From NCBI GenBank assembly GCA_017590115.1, contig JAGGNK010011892.1, positions 3,625,993 to 3,689,992 of the forward strand: 64,000 nt of DNA, in the 5' to 3' direction. Below, one piece after another: positions 24,001 to 36,000 of this stretch (the stretch's first letter is position 1; each line of letters begins with the position of its first letter). The stretch comes from Montifringilla adamsi (Eukaryota; Chordata; Aves; Passeriformes; Passeridae). Under the pieces are notes generated by a model, which saw nothing but the letters and a program-made list of their open reading frames with translations, was not told the DNA's origin and did no database searches. The translations under genes were made by a program, and so were the position numbers.

Positions 24001-27000
24001 TCAAAAGCAGAATTGCCAGTAGGGCAATTCTGCCCCCCTCTTCTGCCTTCATGAGATCCCCACCTGGAGTGCTACATCCAGCTCTGGTTCCTCAGCAGAA
24101 GAAAGATGTGAAGATGTTAGAGCAGGTCCAGAGGAGGCCACAAAGGTGAACACTGGAATGAATAAACACCTCTCCTTTTAAGACAGGCTGAGAGAGCTGG
24201 AGAAGCAAAGGCTTTAGGGAGACCTCACCGTGGCCTTAAGGGTGGCTTATGAAAAGGAGGGGGAATGACTTTTTACACAGGCCAACTGTGTAATAGTGTT
24301 TACACACTAGATGTAGTTGTGATAGGGTAAGCGGGAAGATTTTGTTTAGATATTGGGAAGAAATTCTTTTCTCAGAGGGTGGTGAGGCCCTGGAACAGGT
24401 TGCCTGGAGAAGCTGTGGATGTCCCTGGAAGTGGTCAAGGCCAGGTGGGATGGGGCTCTAAGCAACCTGGGCTAGTGGAAGGTGTGGTTGGCCAGGGGCT
24501 GGAACTAGCATCTTTAAGGTCCCTTCCAACCCAAGCCATTCTATGGTTTTATCATAGCTGTCCCCAAGTTTGAATGCGAGCTTGAAATACGATCTTGGGG
24601 TTGGTTTCTGCATGTCACTATATTTGCCATTTATCAGTTAACCTGTGAATGTGCTTATTTTGTCCTTAAGTTTCTCAGAGAACAAGCACTTGGTCTTCCC
24701 ATATTTTAAAACTGCTCAATAAAGAATGAGGGAAAGAGCAAAAGTGGCACATACAGACAAATTTGGTACATTAAATTAAACAAAATCTTGTCAGTGATAA
24801 AATGTTCATAAACATTTTCTTTGCTTGTATGTCTTTGAAAGTAGTTTCAGTAATTTGTTTCAGTCTTAATATATCAGTCTCTGGGCTGGGAATCTTTGTT
24901 ATGATTTAATGCTTTTTAATTTAATTAAGACTTAATTAATTTAACTTAAATTAACTTAATTAAGATTTTATGCTAATTTTAATGTCCAAATTTTAAAATT
25001 TCACTATAATAACTAGCTATCCTTGTTTCTTTCAGAAAGCACAAGCATGCCAGCAAAGACTCAGTAAAGAGGTTTCAGACTTCCTTGCAATGGTTAAATC
25101 TTTGGATGCTACAAAAGGTAAAGCTTATTAATTTAAAATGTAGTTTGTTACCAAGCAACTAATTTTTTCTTTTTAACAGGATGCTTTTATTTCCCCAAAA
25201 TCAAATTTTCAGGAGCTTGAAAATAGAGGACAATTTTCCCCATGAAAAAGATTCAAATAAAGTAGCATTATAGTAATTGCTAACAATTAAGATTTCAGAT
25301 TTGGAGAAACAACTAAGAAGTATGCTGATTGAAAGAAATTTTATTAGCAGCTGTAAATGCAGTGGAACTGCCTCTAGCTGTAGTCCTTACTGAGTAGTGT
25401 CGTAAAAATATAACACAGGGGTCTGCTTTCAAGGTTTTGGTTTTTTTTAAATCTGTGATTGGTAGCTTGTTGTAGTGCATAAGTGTCTCTTCACAGGTAC
25501 AAAGAGCAGTGAAATCACAAAAGTATACAGAGAACTGGAGGCATGGTACGATGGGACATATTCCACAGATTTTGCTATGACTGTTATGCCAGATTTGAAC
25601 TCGGGTTTCATTTCAAGTTATAATTTTTAACATGTACCTAGATTTTTGCACTATAACTGTAAAATACATCATAGGGATCAAGATGCTAGAGATTTGCACT
25701 TGTTTTATTAAATACCTTAAATATGTACAGAAGTTTTTCCTGTATTAAACACACAAAGGAGCTCTGTAAGAACATCTAACTGTTGGTGCTTTGGGCCCAA
25801 GTCCTAGTTATATATTGTGGCTAAAATTATGAAGCTCAGATTAGAGAACAAGTTGTTTGTTGATACAGATCCCTAGTCTGTAGCAGAATACCAGTTTTGA
25901 GAATAAAAAGTTCTTCTTTCATCCCTGTGCCTTTCCAAAAGGAGGCTAAAAATACAGCTTTTTCTCTACATGCTGATGGGGTAAGTTACTCTGTGATCTT
26001 ACCCTGTCTTTTTCATAAACTGAATTTTTACCAAATTTTTATTTCACAAGGCAAAAGGACATTTCATAATGTATATGAGTGTCTTATTGTGAAGCTTTTG
26101 TAATTACTGTAACAGTAAAACTGAATTTTTCACCAAAAAACCCAGTTTGAAAATTAGTATAAGGTGGATAAATTACCTTTGGTACCTGTAGAGGCAGTTT
26201 CCCTGACTCTGTAGTGCTGACCTGAAGAACAAGTGAGGTTCTTTTATAAAGAAGAAAAACATTTATTTAAAAGGAAATACACAACTTTAACAACCAATAC
26301 CCATAGTAAAGCAAAAGCAGATACTATCTCATTCCTAGAAACTGCTAGTCTTGGCTAACAGCAGTAATAAGTTCCTGTTTTCCTTCCAAGGGATGTTTGT
26401 AACTTGCTAGGTCAGTGAACTGTTTCTGGATTCATGTGCAACTTCTGTAGGTTGCAGCAGAGACAACTGCTCTAGTTCTCCCATTGTTGTGGTATTTATT
26501 AAGTATTTGAATCCTCTGGCTCCAGAAGAATATAAATCTCTGAGTTAGAAACCCTTCTGTGTGGAGTTTCCCTAAAATCATTTGAGTAATACAAAAATTG
26601 CTACGTTGGCACCTGATATTTAAAATTCTCTCCCTTTTTCAATATGCTCTTTTGAGTCTAAAGACTTGCTATGCCATTCTGAATCTTTGAGATTTATGCA
26701 TCTTGTATATTACAAATAAAGATGTGTCCTGCACCCAGTGTGCTGCCCCTCCTTAGCAGCTGCTGTAAGAGTCAGTTTGAGTCAGTGGTGAGCTCTGGTT
26801 TCAGAGACCACAATTAGTGTGTGGAAATGTACTGTATCTTGTCCTGCATAAGTGGTATAAGTTGAAAAATAAATTTAGGTACTGTCACTGATGGACCTCT
26901 TAATCTTCAGTGGTGTGACATCAGCTCAAAGCACCTGTGTTACTAAATGGTGTCAACTGATCCTGGAATCTGCAGGCACTAAATGTTGCAATTATTTTAA

Positions 27001-30000
27001 TTGCAATAACTATGCTTCCTGAGAAGATGACTTACTTGATTTCCAAGGAATTACTGCAAATATCAGAAAACTTCACAAATTGACTCCAATAATTTCTACC
27101 AGCTGATTGAGTTACAATGATTTCCTGCTGATTTTAGACATGCAGTCCCTTCTGTAAATGGTCATAGAAGTCAGGATGTGACATGAGAAGCTGTACTACT
27201 TATAACACAAGATGAGTCCATGAAAATAAGATTTTCCCCTTTAATTGTTCAGTGTGCTCGTAGTTACAGTTCAATCTATTTTTTTGAAACCTAAATTTTC
27301 AGCTGCACTGAGCACTGTGGTAAGCTCTTTCTCTTCTATGTAATACATGGCAGAAGGCAAAAAATATCTACATTTTACACTTCTATTTATATTAAACCAC
27401 TGCAGAATCCTTTTTATTTAAATTCAGTCACCTGAAGCTTTAAAATTAGAAAGTGGTTAAAAGGAGATTGTTGCTGGTCCCTTTTCCAGTGCCCTGCTGC
27501 CATGGCTTACTGCCTCTGCTTTCTAAGCCGTGCTGAAAGAGAAATTCGATCTATTCATGTGCCTCTTATACCAGTACTAGGGAAAGGATGCAAAAAAAAG
27601 CCTCCCACAGATCTTGCAATGCCCCAGCCTTCCTGTAGCATGTGAATGTTATGTCTGTATTACTTAGAGGAAAAAATAATTAAAAGAATCCTGTAATTTA
27701 CGATGTCCTTCTAACATTACTAATATTTTTGTGCTTGCAGGAATATCTTCTCCCCTCCTGCAGAAAGTTGATGTGGTCTCTGAAGTATCCCAGGAAACAT
27801 GTGAGGCTCTGGCTGAGTGCCTTATCCTGTTCACAAAGCAAGAAGGGGTATGTATTGTGCTGCTTGGGTCTATAACAGCTATGAACAGCTTGGCATATTT
27901 GTCTAGTTCCCTGTTGACCTGTTACAAAAATAAATACACAAACCCATACCACTTCATGTTGCTGGTAAGCTGTCCATTTGCATACTGAGTGGGACAAAAA
28001 TTCATTCTTCTATAGAAAGACTAGGTATATGCCTTTGCAAAAGGAGGACTGTGTATTTGGGTGTTCAGAAAAGAGACGTTTTGGTTACAAGGTACTGCTT
28101 GCAATGCTCAAACTGAATGCTTGAATTCAATAAAGCTGTTGCTTTGCTGATTTGAAGGTCAAAATATTGAGAAAACTAGGTTTTGGATTTTTTTTTAGTT
28201 TTTACTAGCTAACTGCAGTGTTGAGCAATATCGCTTCTGAATTTGTTTTCCAGTCCATGTGCTTAGTGGGTGTGCAAATGCTATTTGTTGAACTTCTGGC
28301 TTTCCCAGTAACAAATATCTTGTATAGTGTTAAACATAATGCAAACACTTAAATTTGGGAATATATGTCAAATTCACTAGTTCCTAGAGTAGGAGAGCTG
28401 GTATTTTTCTTCCTTCTTGATGATGCCCTAGTACCATGGAACAAACTTGTCTTCCTGTACTGTGGTAACTATAATCCCTGGGTTAGGCTCTTACTCTACT
28501 GTCATCATGTGTTTCAGAATGAGGTTTGTGTTGGTGCTGCTAGTCTTCCAGTTATTTAACAGTGAGCTACAAACACTGGCTCCATTGTCTAGGTTTGGGT
28601 TTTTTTCATTCCTTTCCAAGTCCTTTGTTTCCAGTCACGAGTCTTTTAGACTTACTTAAGTTCTAGCAGAGTGGAACAAGCATTTCTTTTTTTTTTTTAC
28701 ATTGAGTTTTTTCCTTAAGAAAGTCTGATATTAAAGTTGCCAGCTTCATTTGCGGATGAGGGGGAAATTGTTACAACAGTGGGTGTATAGTGTTAGTTAG
28801 TATTCCTTAATTGTGTTGGCATCTTGCTTCAAGCCAGACTAAAATAGCTTTCCAGAGTGGAGTATGGCAAAACATATGGTGAAATTGTAATGTCACCTTA
28901 TTTGAACTTGAAGAGTCTCCGTAGGTGTAATAGAGGCCTTATTTTAATCTGGAAGCACATACATTTGGGCACAGAGGGATAGGCTGAGGTGTGAACTTGT
29001 TTTTCCACCATAGCTGGTGAAATCAGTTGGTCATGACAGGGAGAAGATGTGATCCTGGAGAGATTTTTGTCTTGGTATTTTTAAACTTCAGACTACTGAG
29101 TTCAGGAATATAGTGCAGGCTTTTTAAAATGACATACTCTCTTCCTTCAAAGACTTGCAGCTTTCCAAGAAGCTACATTCATTGATCATTGCTGTTCTTA
29201 AACCCACAGCATTTCACTTTGTTCTCCTTTATAAGTCAGGGCCCTGTTTTTTTGCTGTTCAGGGTTGATTTTCTAGACTGTTGTTGGCATTTGAAAAGCA
29301 ATATATATATAAACCTTGCAACCGTATTGTGCATGTCCCATGAAATCTGGTTATCTCTAGAATTAACATTTTCTCAAGCCTGGTGCTTTTCTATCTTGCC
29401 TCTTTAAGTAGAATTCTTTTTCCCTCTAATTTAAATTGTCAGCATGCCAGAAGCTACTGCTTGACTTATGAGGAGAGGCTCCTCACTTCAGTAAGGATAA
29501 CCACAGCGAACGCACTTTTGGCTCTCTAGAGGAAACTTTATTTAGCGTTGCTTATCACTGTGCTTTGGCAATTGTAGCATAAGCGCGCAGTCTGCAGATG
29601 AAACTGCTAACGCAGCACTAAACCAGCTTCAGCCGTCTTCCACTTGAGCTAGAAATGGTGCATGAGCGTGATCTCCGATCGCTCCGTCTGTCCGCTGCTT
29701 CTCCTTCCCCCCGGTGCCGCCGTGCGCGGCGGGGCGGGGACGCTCCGAGCGGCCGCGGGAGCGCGGCCCGGTGCGGGCCCGGTGCGGGCGNCCCGCCCTG
29801 CGCCGCGCCGGGGCGGCCGCGAAGCCCGCGGCGTGTGGTGCAAGGTGAAGGGGCCGCCCGCGGCGTGTGCCGGCCCGGCAGGTGCTGCCGCCGCCGCTAC
29901 TGCAGCCGGGGCGGCTTCCCTCGGAACCGTGCTGCCCGGAATCGTCCCGCGGTATGTAGCGTTCGTGATGGGCTGGGGGCTGATGGCTGTGGCTCTGCTT

Positions 30001-33000
30001 CCTTCTTGACATTGGGATGAGCCCTTCGGTGTCAAGCAGATGCGAGCACAGATACTTTTTGCCAAATAGTTAAAACGTGTGAGGGGAAAAGGGAATGTAA
30101 CTTGGTTGCTTTAATCTGAGTATTTACTGGGGCGTTGGTGTCGGAGCCAGCCTGCACAACTTGAAACGTTTTCTGCAGTGACTTTGGCACAAGGTTAGTA
30201 AGTAGTGTTTCAAAGCAGGATTTGCCGTGGACGATTTCTAGCAAATATCAGAACCTACATTCCTAAAGCAGTTTGATTCTAGTAGCTTTTGTGTCCTGAG
30301 GTATTTTATGTAGTTGTAGGAGGAGTTGAACTTAAGGTTCTTTTCACACTATTCTCTGTGCTAGATTTTCTGAATGAGTTTAAAATTCATCTCTAGTACT
30401 TGAACTACCTGTACTGAAGCTGTGTGAAATTGATAGAAAAAAAATTATTTATTTAAAGAAATTGGCTTTTTGCTTTTTTTGCCTTGCTTCTTCACCAACC
30501 AGTGCTTAGCTATAGTGTGTAGATGAGTATCTTGACTCTTATGTTTCACTTTTGCCATCAAGGGTTATATGTAACAGTAAATTAAGAGCTCGTATTGCAT
30601 GAGTGTAGAACGGATAGCAGTTGTAAGCTAGTTTCGTTTGTAGTCTGTTTGTGGCTTTGATCTTCAGCCTTTGCAGTTGTTGTCATTCTTTCCAGTTTGT
30701 TTTTGTCTTAGAAAGGGGACTTGTTTACAAGCTGGTGAAAAGCCTTAGCTGATGAGATAAGGAATACAGGAAAGGTTTCTTCACTTTTTGCATTAAATGA
30801 GTTGTATATTTCAGCTATAAAGAATTTGTCATAACAAATTAAGCTTGTCACTTCCACAAAAACTTTTTAATATCAATATACTGTGGGTCATAGTCCTTGG
30901 ATTTAGTTATCTTTACCATGGCGTAATGTGCTATCTCTTGTATGTACACCCTGTAAATAAAAAAATGTGCACACAGTTCAACTGGTAAATACCAATCTCT
31001 GGAAGTTCAGTGCACTGCCTTAGTTTATTTCAGATTTCTTAGAAACATTATTAGATGTGTCTGCATGTGTTCTTGTGAGTGAATGCTTGCATGCTCTTTG
31101 GCATACAAATAGTTGTCTTTAATATATTTCTGATTTGTCTTCTGGGAGACAGGTATGAGCTGATATCTCTTAAACCTACTTCCTACCTTATTGTATTGTG
31201 AATGAAGAAGGTGCCTGTAGGCTATGTCCAGATGACTCCTTAATGAGAAATTTTATTATCTGTTTTTTTGTGGAGGTGAGGAGAGCAGTGATGAGAATCT
31301 GCAGTCAAGGGGGAAATGCTGATGAAGGCACCCTGTGCAAATCTGCTAGAGAAGTCCTGGCATCCATCAGCAGTCCTTTTCTTCCATCTGGCAATATCAT
31401 CAGCTACATTAACCTCTATAAGGTCTTGGGAGCCTGTGGTGTGTGGGAGGGAGAGAGGAAGAGGGGTGAGAGACTGAAATAAAATCAGAGAAGCTAAGAA
31501 AGAGGTTAATGATAAGATTTCTGAGTTAGGTCTAGTAAGGGGATCATGTATTGGCTGGCTACTGAACTAGACCTAGAACTATAGAGTCTGTACTCTCTCA
31601 GGTGATAAAACCAGTGCCTTTGTTTTTCTGATCTGTTCTCTTTGTGTTTAGAAACAAGTGGCAGCCCTGTTTTTTCATTTTTATTCCTTTCAATCACTGG
31701 AGCACAGAGGAACTAATGTTGTCCATTCTGTTCAGCTCATGCTGAAAGTAGTGGAGATCAAGGGAAGACCTCCATGTGTCAAGGCAATGCCCTGGCAATG
31801 CCCTGAACAGCTGGAATGTTGTTCAGGTTGTGTGCTTGTGGAAAGGAGGAGAACAGTTTTCAGACAGTTAATGATTGGATTGAACACAGCAAGAGCTATT
31901 TGGTGTTGAGAGAATCGAGGTGTACCTACATCAAGAAAACCTTTATTGGCTCTTGGTCAGTAACTGACTTGATCCTGTTTCTTCCCTTCTCCTCCAAATG
32001 AGTGGAAGCGTACTAGAAATACCTAGTGCAGCTTGATTCTTGTTTGAAGGTTACAAGTTCCTTGAAGATTCTCTATGCTCAGATAGGCTCCCTAGTAAAG
32101 AATGGTATTTTTCCCTTATGCAAGGATCATAGGATATAAAATGTTGGGGAATGCTGTATAGGCAGGGTGTATAAGAGAACAAAGCTACTGACAGGAAAGT
32201 ATTTTGGTTTTTTTTCTCCTGCTAGAATGTTGACAGTTCATCTCGTGCCTTGATGATTCATGCTATACTAATTTTTGGGTTCTGTATATGCACATCTTTC
32301 ATCTGGGCTAAAGCTCTATAGTGAAGATATTAAAGTTGGAGTAGCCTGATAGTGAGATGTTTGTGGATGGCATAGCATTCTTCCTCTGAAAGCATTTTTT
32401 TTCTACCAGTGTACTGCAGCCTTGCAGGTATAAAGCTAACTACAGATCTGTGAAGACAATGTCCTTAGCAGTAGAGGCAGGAGTTTAGCAAGTCCAAAGT
32501 ATCTCAGAGGTAGGGGAGTTAAAGAGCACGACTTCTTTTTTCTGAGATTTCCCTAGAACAGCCAAGATTCAATAGGTCACCAGAGTGGGAAATGAAGCTA
32601 AGCAGCAGCCTTAGACAGAAGTTTTCTAAAATAAGAAATACTGAGTCTCCATTCAGGGGAAAGATAAGTAAATATTACTGCTGTTTTATGAAACTTATAC
32701 CCTTTTATGAAAGGGTGTTATGTGTGTTGACAGAGTGCTTTTTTTGAAGCATGTGATAGGCTTTGAAGCAGTTGCTAAGATCCTTGGGCAAGGAAAGGCT
32801 GTATTCCTGTATTGGAAAGGCTTTTGGGTGAAAGATGTTTCTGGCTCACAGAAGGATGCTCAGATATTACTGTAGTGTAAAAGGCAAGTGCTTCTGGTCT
32901 TTGTAGTACTGCAGGGTCCCAACTGTGGAGATTTTTTGGTGGTTTTGTTTTTTTTTTAATTTTCTTATTTATTTATTTTCTTCAAGATTGCCGATACAAC

Positions 33001-36000
33001 ATATCGCCACCTGCAAGGAAGGAGGTTGACTTTGAAGTGTACAAAGTGACTTGTAGTGACACAGAAACTCTTACTGAGCTGTAGCTCAAAGAGCCTGCGT
33101 GGAAGCTGGTCAGACAGCTTGTCTGAAGGCATTCCCTGCTATTAATTTTGTGGCCCAGCTGGAAGCTCACTGCTAAGCTGTTCTTGCACTTTACACAATG
33201 GGTTAATGCTTGGCCCGTAGACGTGTTTTTTGTTGGCGGTTGTTGTTAAGCAGCCTTGTGTAAACTAACTTGGAATCCATTCATGGGCCTCTGGGGAAAC
33301 ACAGTGTAAAAACATACTGGTTTGAAATGAGACTCCTCCTTAATGTGCTTCTGCAGCTTCTGCTCTGAGGTTTACTTCTAAGGTCCTGTGTACCACTTGT
33401 TTGAGTACTAAATTTTTAATGTTGAGAAAACAGTCTTAGCTGAGGCTGCAGGGGGAAAAAACCTAGCAGCAATCAAGTTTAATGGAATAGTTCTTGATAG
33501 AGTAAGCTTCTCAAATATGAATTAGGAATTCTGTTTTCTATGAATGCACTTGCAAAATTATGCCCTTGTCTCCAAGCTAATGGAGACAAACAGAAAAAGA
33601 AATGTATAAGATGGACATTTTCTCTAAGTGTTTTCACTACTTAATGCTTTGAAAATATTGTTTGTTTTCTTCTCATACTTGGAAAACAAACTGGAGTGAG
33701 AAAGGTGCACAGTTCCATTCTTCTGATGTCATTGTGATGTCATCATGGCACGTAAAACTGATCAGCTTGTTTTCCATGTCCTGGCTTAATTTTTACCTGA
33801 TGTGTTTTGGAAGAACGGCTGAACAGCAGAGTTCTAAAACTTGTTTGCTCCCAGCCAACCAATGTGTTGTCAGCTAAGGACTGGTAACATTTCAGGAAAG
33901 AAATGAAGCAGCAAAAGAAACAGGATAGAAGGCTGAACCTCTATGCATAGCACCGGGATTTTGCTTGCAAGTGTGTTAGTTAACTGACTGCAGTCACAGT
34001 CTGGCTGAGTGGTCTGGTTTTGTGTCTCAGCTGCATAAAACATCAGAACACCAAACTGGATAACTGTGGTCACACGCATTTACTAATTCTCTGAATATGT
34101 GTTGTTCTTTTTGACCTCTCTTTCTTGAAACTTAATCTGTGAAAAATTAGTATATAAGAAAATAAGGCCTCTTGTCCTATGTAAGTCTGATAAAAGCTAT
34201 TTTATGAGAGTAATAATTTAAAAAATTAATTTCTACACATATGAAAAATAAATTTCATGCAGCCTATCCAGTACTGGATATTAACACATGCTTTTGGGGG
34301 AGAGAGAACATTTAACTCTTTATTATGCCTGTGTTTTGTGTGAAGCTGTTTTAAAGGCAGTGTAAGTAACTTAAGGCTTTGTGCCACTTAACAATTGTTC
34401 CATCTTCTTAAATTTGTCAGGTGGTGGGATTTTGGTATATTTTAGTTTTATTGGTTTCCTTAAAAATCAGTGATACCAGATCTCTTGCCTTATGGGCTAA
34501 TAAACTGTCCGTGTGTAGCCTTTCCTTGAATAAAGGAGATTGACTGAGTCTAAACTTACTTTTCTGATGTCCTCTCTCATTTATTTAGTTGGCTTATTTT
34601 AGTCACTTTGGTTCCATGAAATACAGGGTCTTCCAGCTATGAAGAAAAAAAATGGATGATTTCCATTTAGACAGTATTAGTGCTTATGAGGAGTTGTCCA
34701 TTGTGCTTTTTGTTTTTAACCTAAGTTTCACCAGGTCACAGTCATGGTATTTCAACCAGAACTGCTTTTTGCACTTTTTTTTTATTCTGACTTTTTAGAG
34801 CTGATACCATTTTTATAATCAAGGTAAGCAATTGTGGAATTTGACCTCTTGTCTGTTTTTTTTTTAATCTTGTGACTGAATGTGTACTTGTTGACCTCCC
34901 TCTCCCCACCCCCCCTAGAAAGCCAGTGACTTTAAAAGCTTTATTTGTTTTAATATTAGTATTCAGAAGTGTGTTATCTCTGCTTGCTCCGCTGTCCACT
35001 GATGAAATGCCTTAGTATAATGCTAGCTGCTGAGTCACTGACAATATCACTAGAATTGGTAAATGGACTGTGTTTAGAAAGCATTTACACCCTGAAAATA
35101 AATCACTGGTGTTGAAGTTTTCCTTGAAGGTACATGCCATGCCTGTTCATAAAGGAATGTTAGTAAACTCTTTCTCTACATTGCTTGTATTGTTCTTAAT
35201 GTCACTCTCCTTGAAATGCAGCAATAATACACTTTAATAATAAATGCTTTTGGTGCTCTGGACAAATGGGAAATACAGGCCTATGCTCTCCGGGTTGGTT
35301 GATTAGCATGCACAAAACAATTATGCTCCATTTATAGTGAACTGAATGTTGCTGCAAAGAAATGGTAAGGTGGAGCCCCTCTTACAAACTGAGTGTATCC
35401 ATTTGTTGTGAACATCCTGATGAGTCCTGTACAAAGAAGATGCCTGGCCTTCTAAGCATAGCCCTCATCTGAACATCTTGTCTTTGGGAGTGACACCTGG
35501 GATGTGCTTACTTTGCTTGCACAGCTTCATGTTAAGCCATTTGTAAGGTAAATGGACTTAGTGTTTTTGAATAGGAATGTTTTCCCTCCTCTCGTGCTTG
35601 TCAGGGCTACATTATTAATGTTAAAATGTGGACATCAATGCAATAATTCTTAGATCCATAGGTGTGCTAGGAGACTTTGAGCATGGCTTTAGAGCATGCC
35701 TATTTGAAGGGGGTCTGCAGTATACCTTCATAATGTAGGGGTACTTTTTAACATAGAAGTAGATTGCAAACTTCTTCATCTGCTTCAAGGAGTTTTGTGT
35801 TGCCAGAGCTACACTGCTTCCACAACAAAATCAAGTTCAAATATGTTTGACCTTTAAATAGGAATACAGCTTCTTGTTATTCTTGAAATATAATAGTTTT
35901 GCTATTGCATATCCCCCCTTTTTGAGTCAAAAACTACAGTGAGAGAAAGGGTAAAGAGAACAAAACTACTCTAATCTTGTCTGGAAATATTCAGTGTAAG

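Larger units (their letters stand above)
23261..25035 (+). other. OSBPL1A: Intron 13
   Basis: This is a 1.8-kb intron with a plus-strand CR1 fragment at about 23955-24556 and an AT-only low-complexity stretch at 24916-24967. Nothing else is recognised. Confidence 0.85.

Noticed and set aside
29629..30065. Several 115-138-codon frames on both strands around the internal CpG island
   Set aside because: Stop-poor GC-rich DNA gives overlapping frames on both strands. They cross an N and have no motif.
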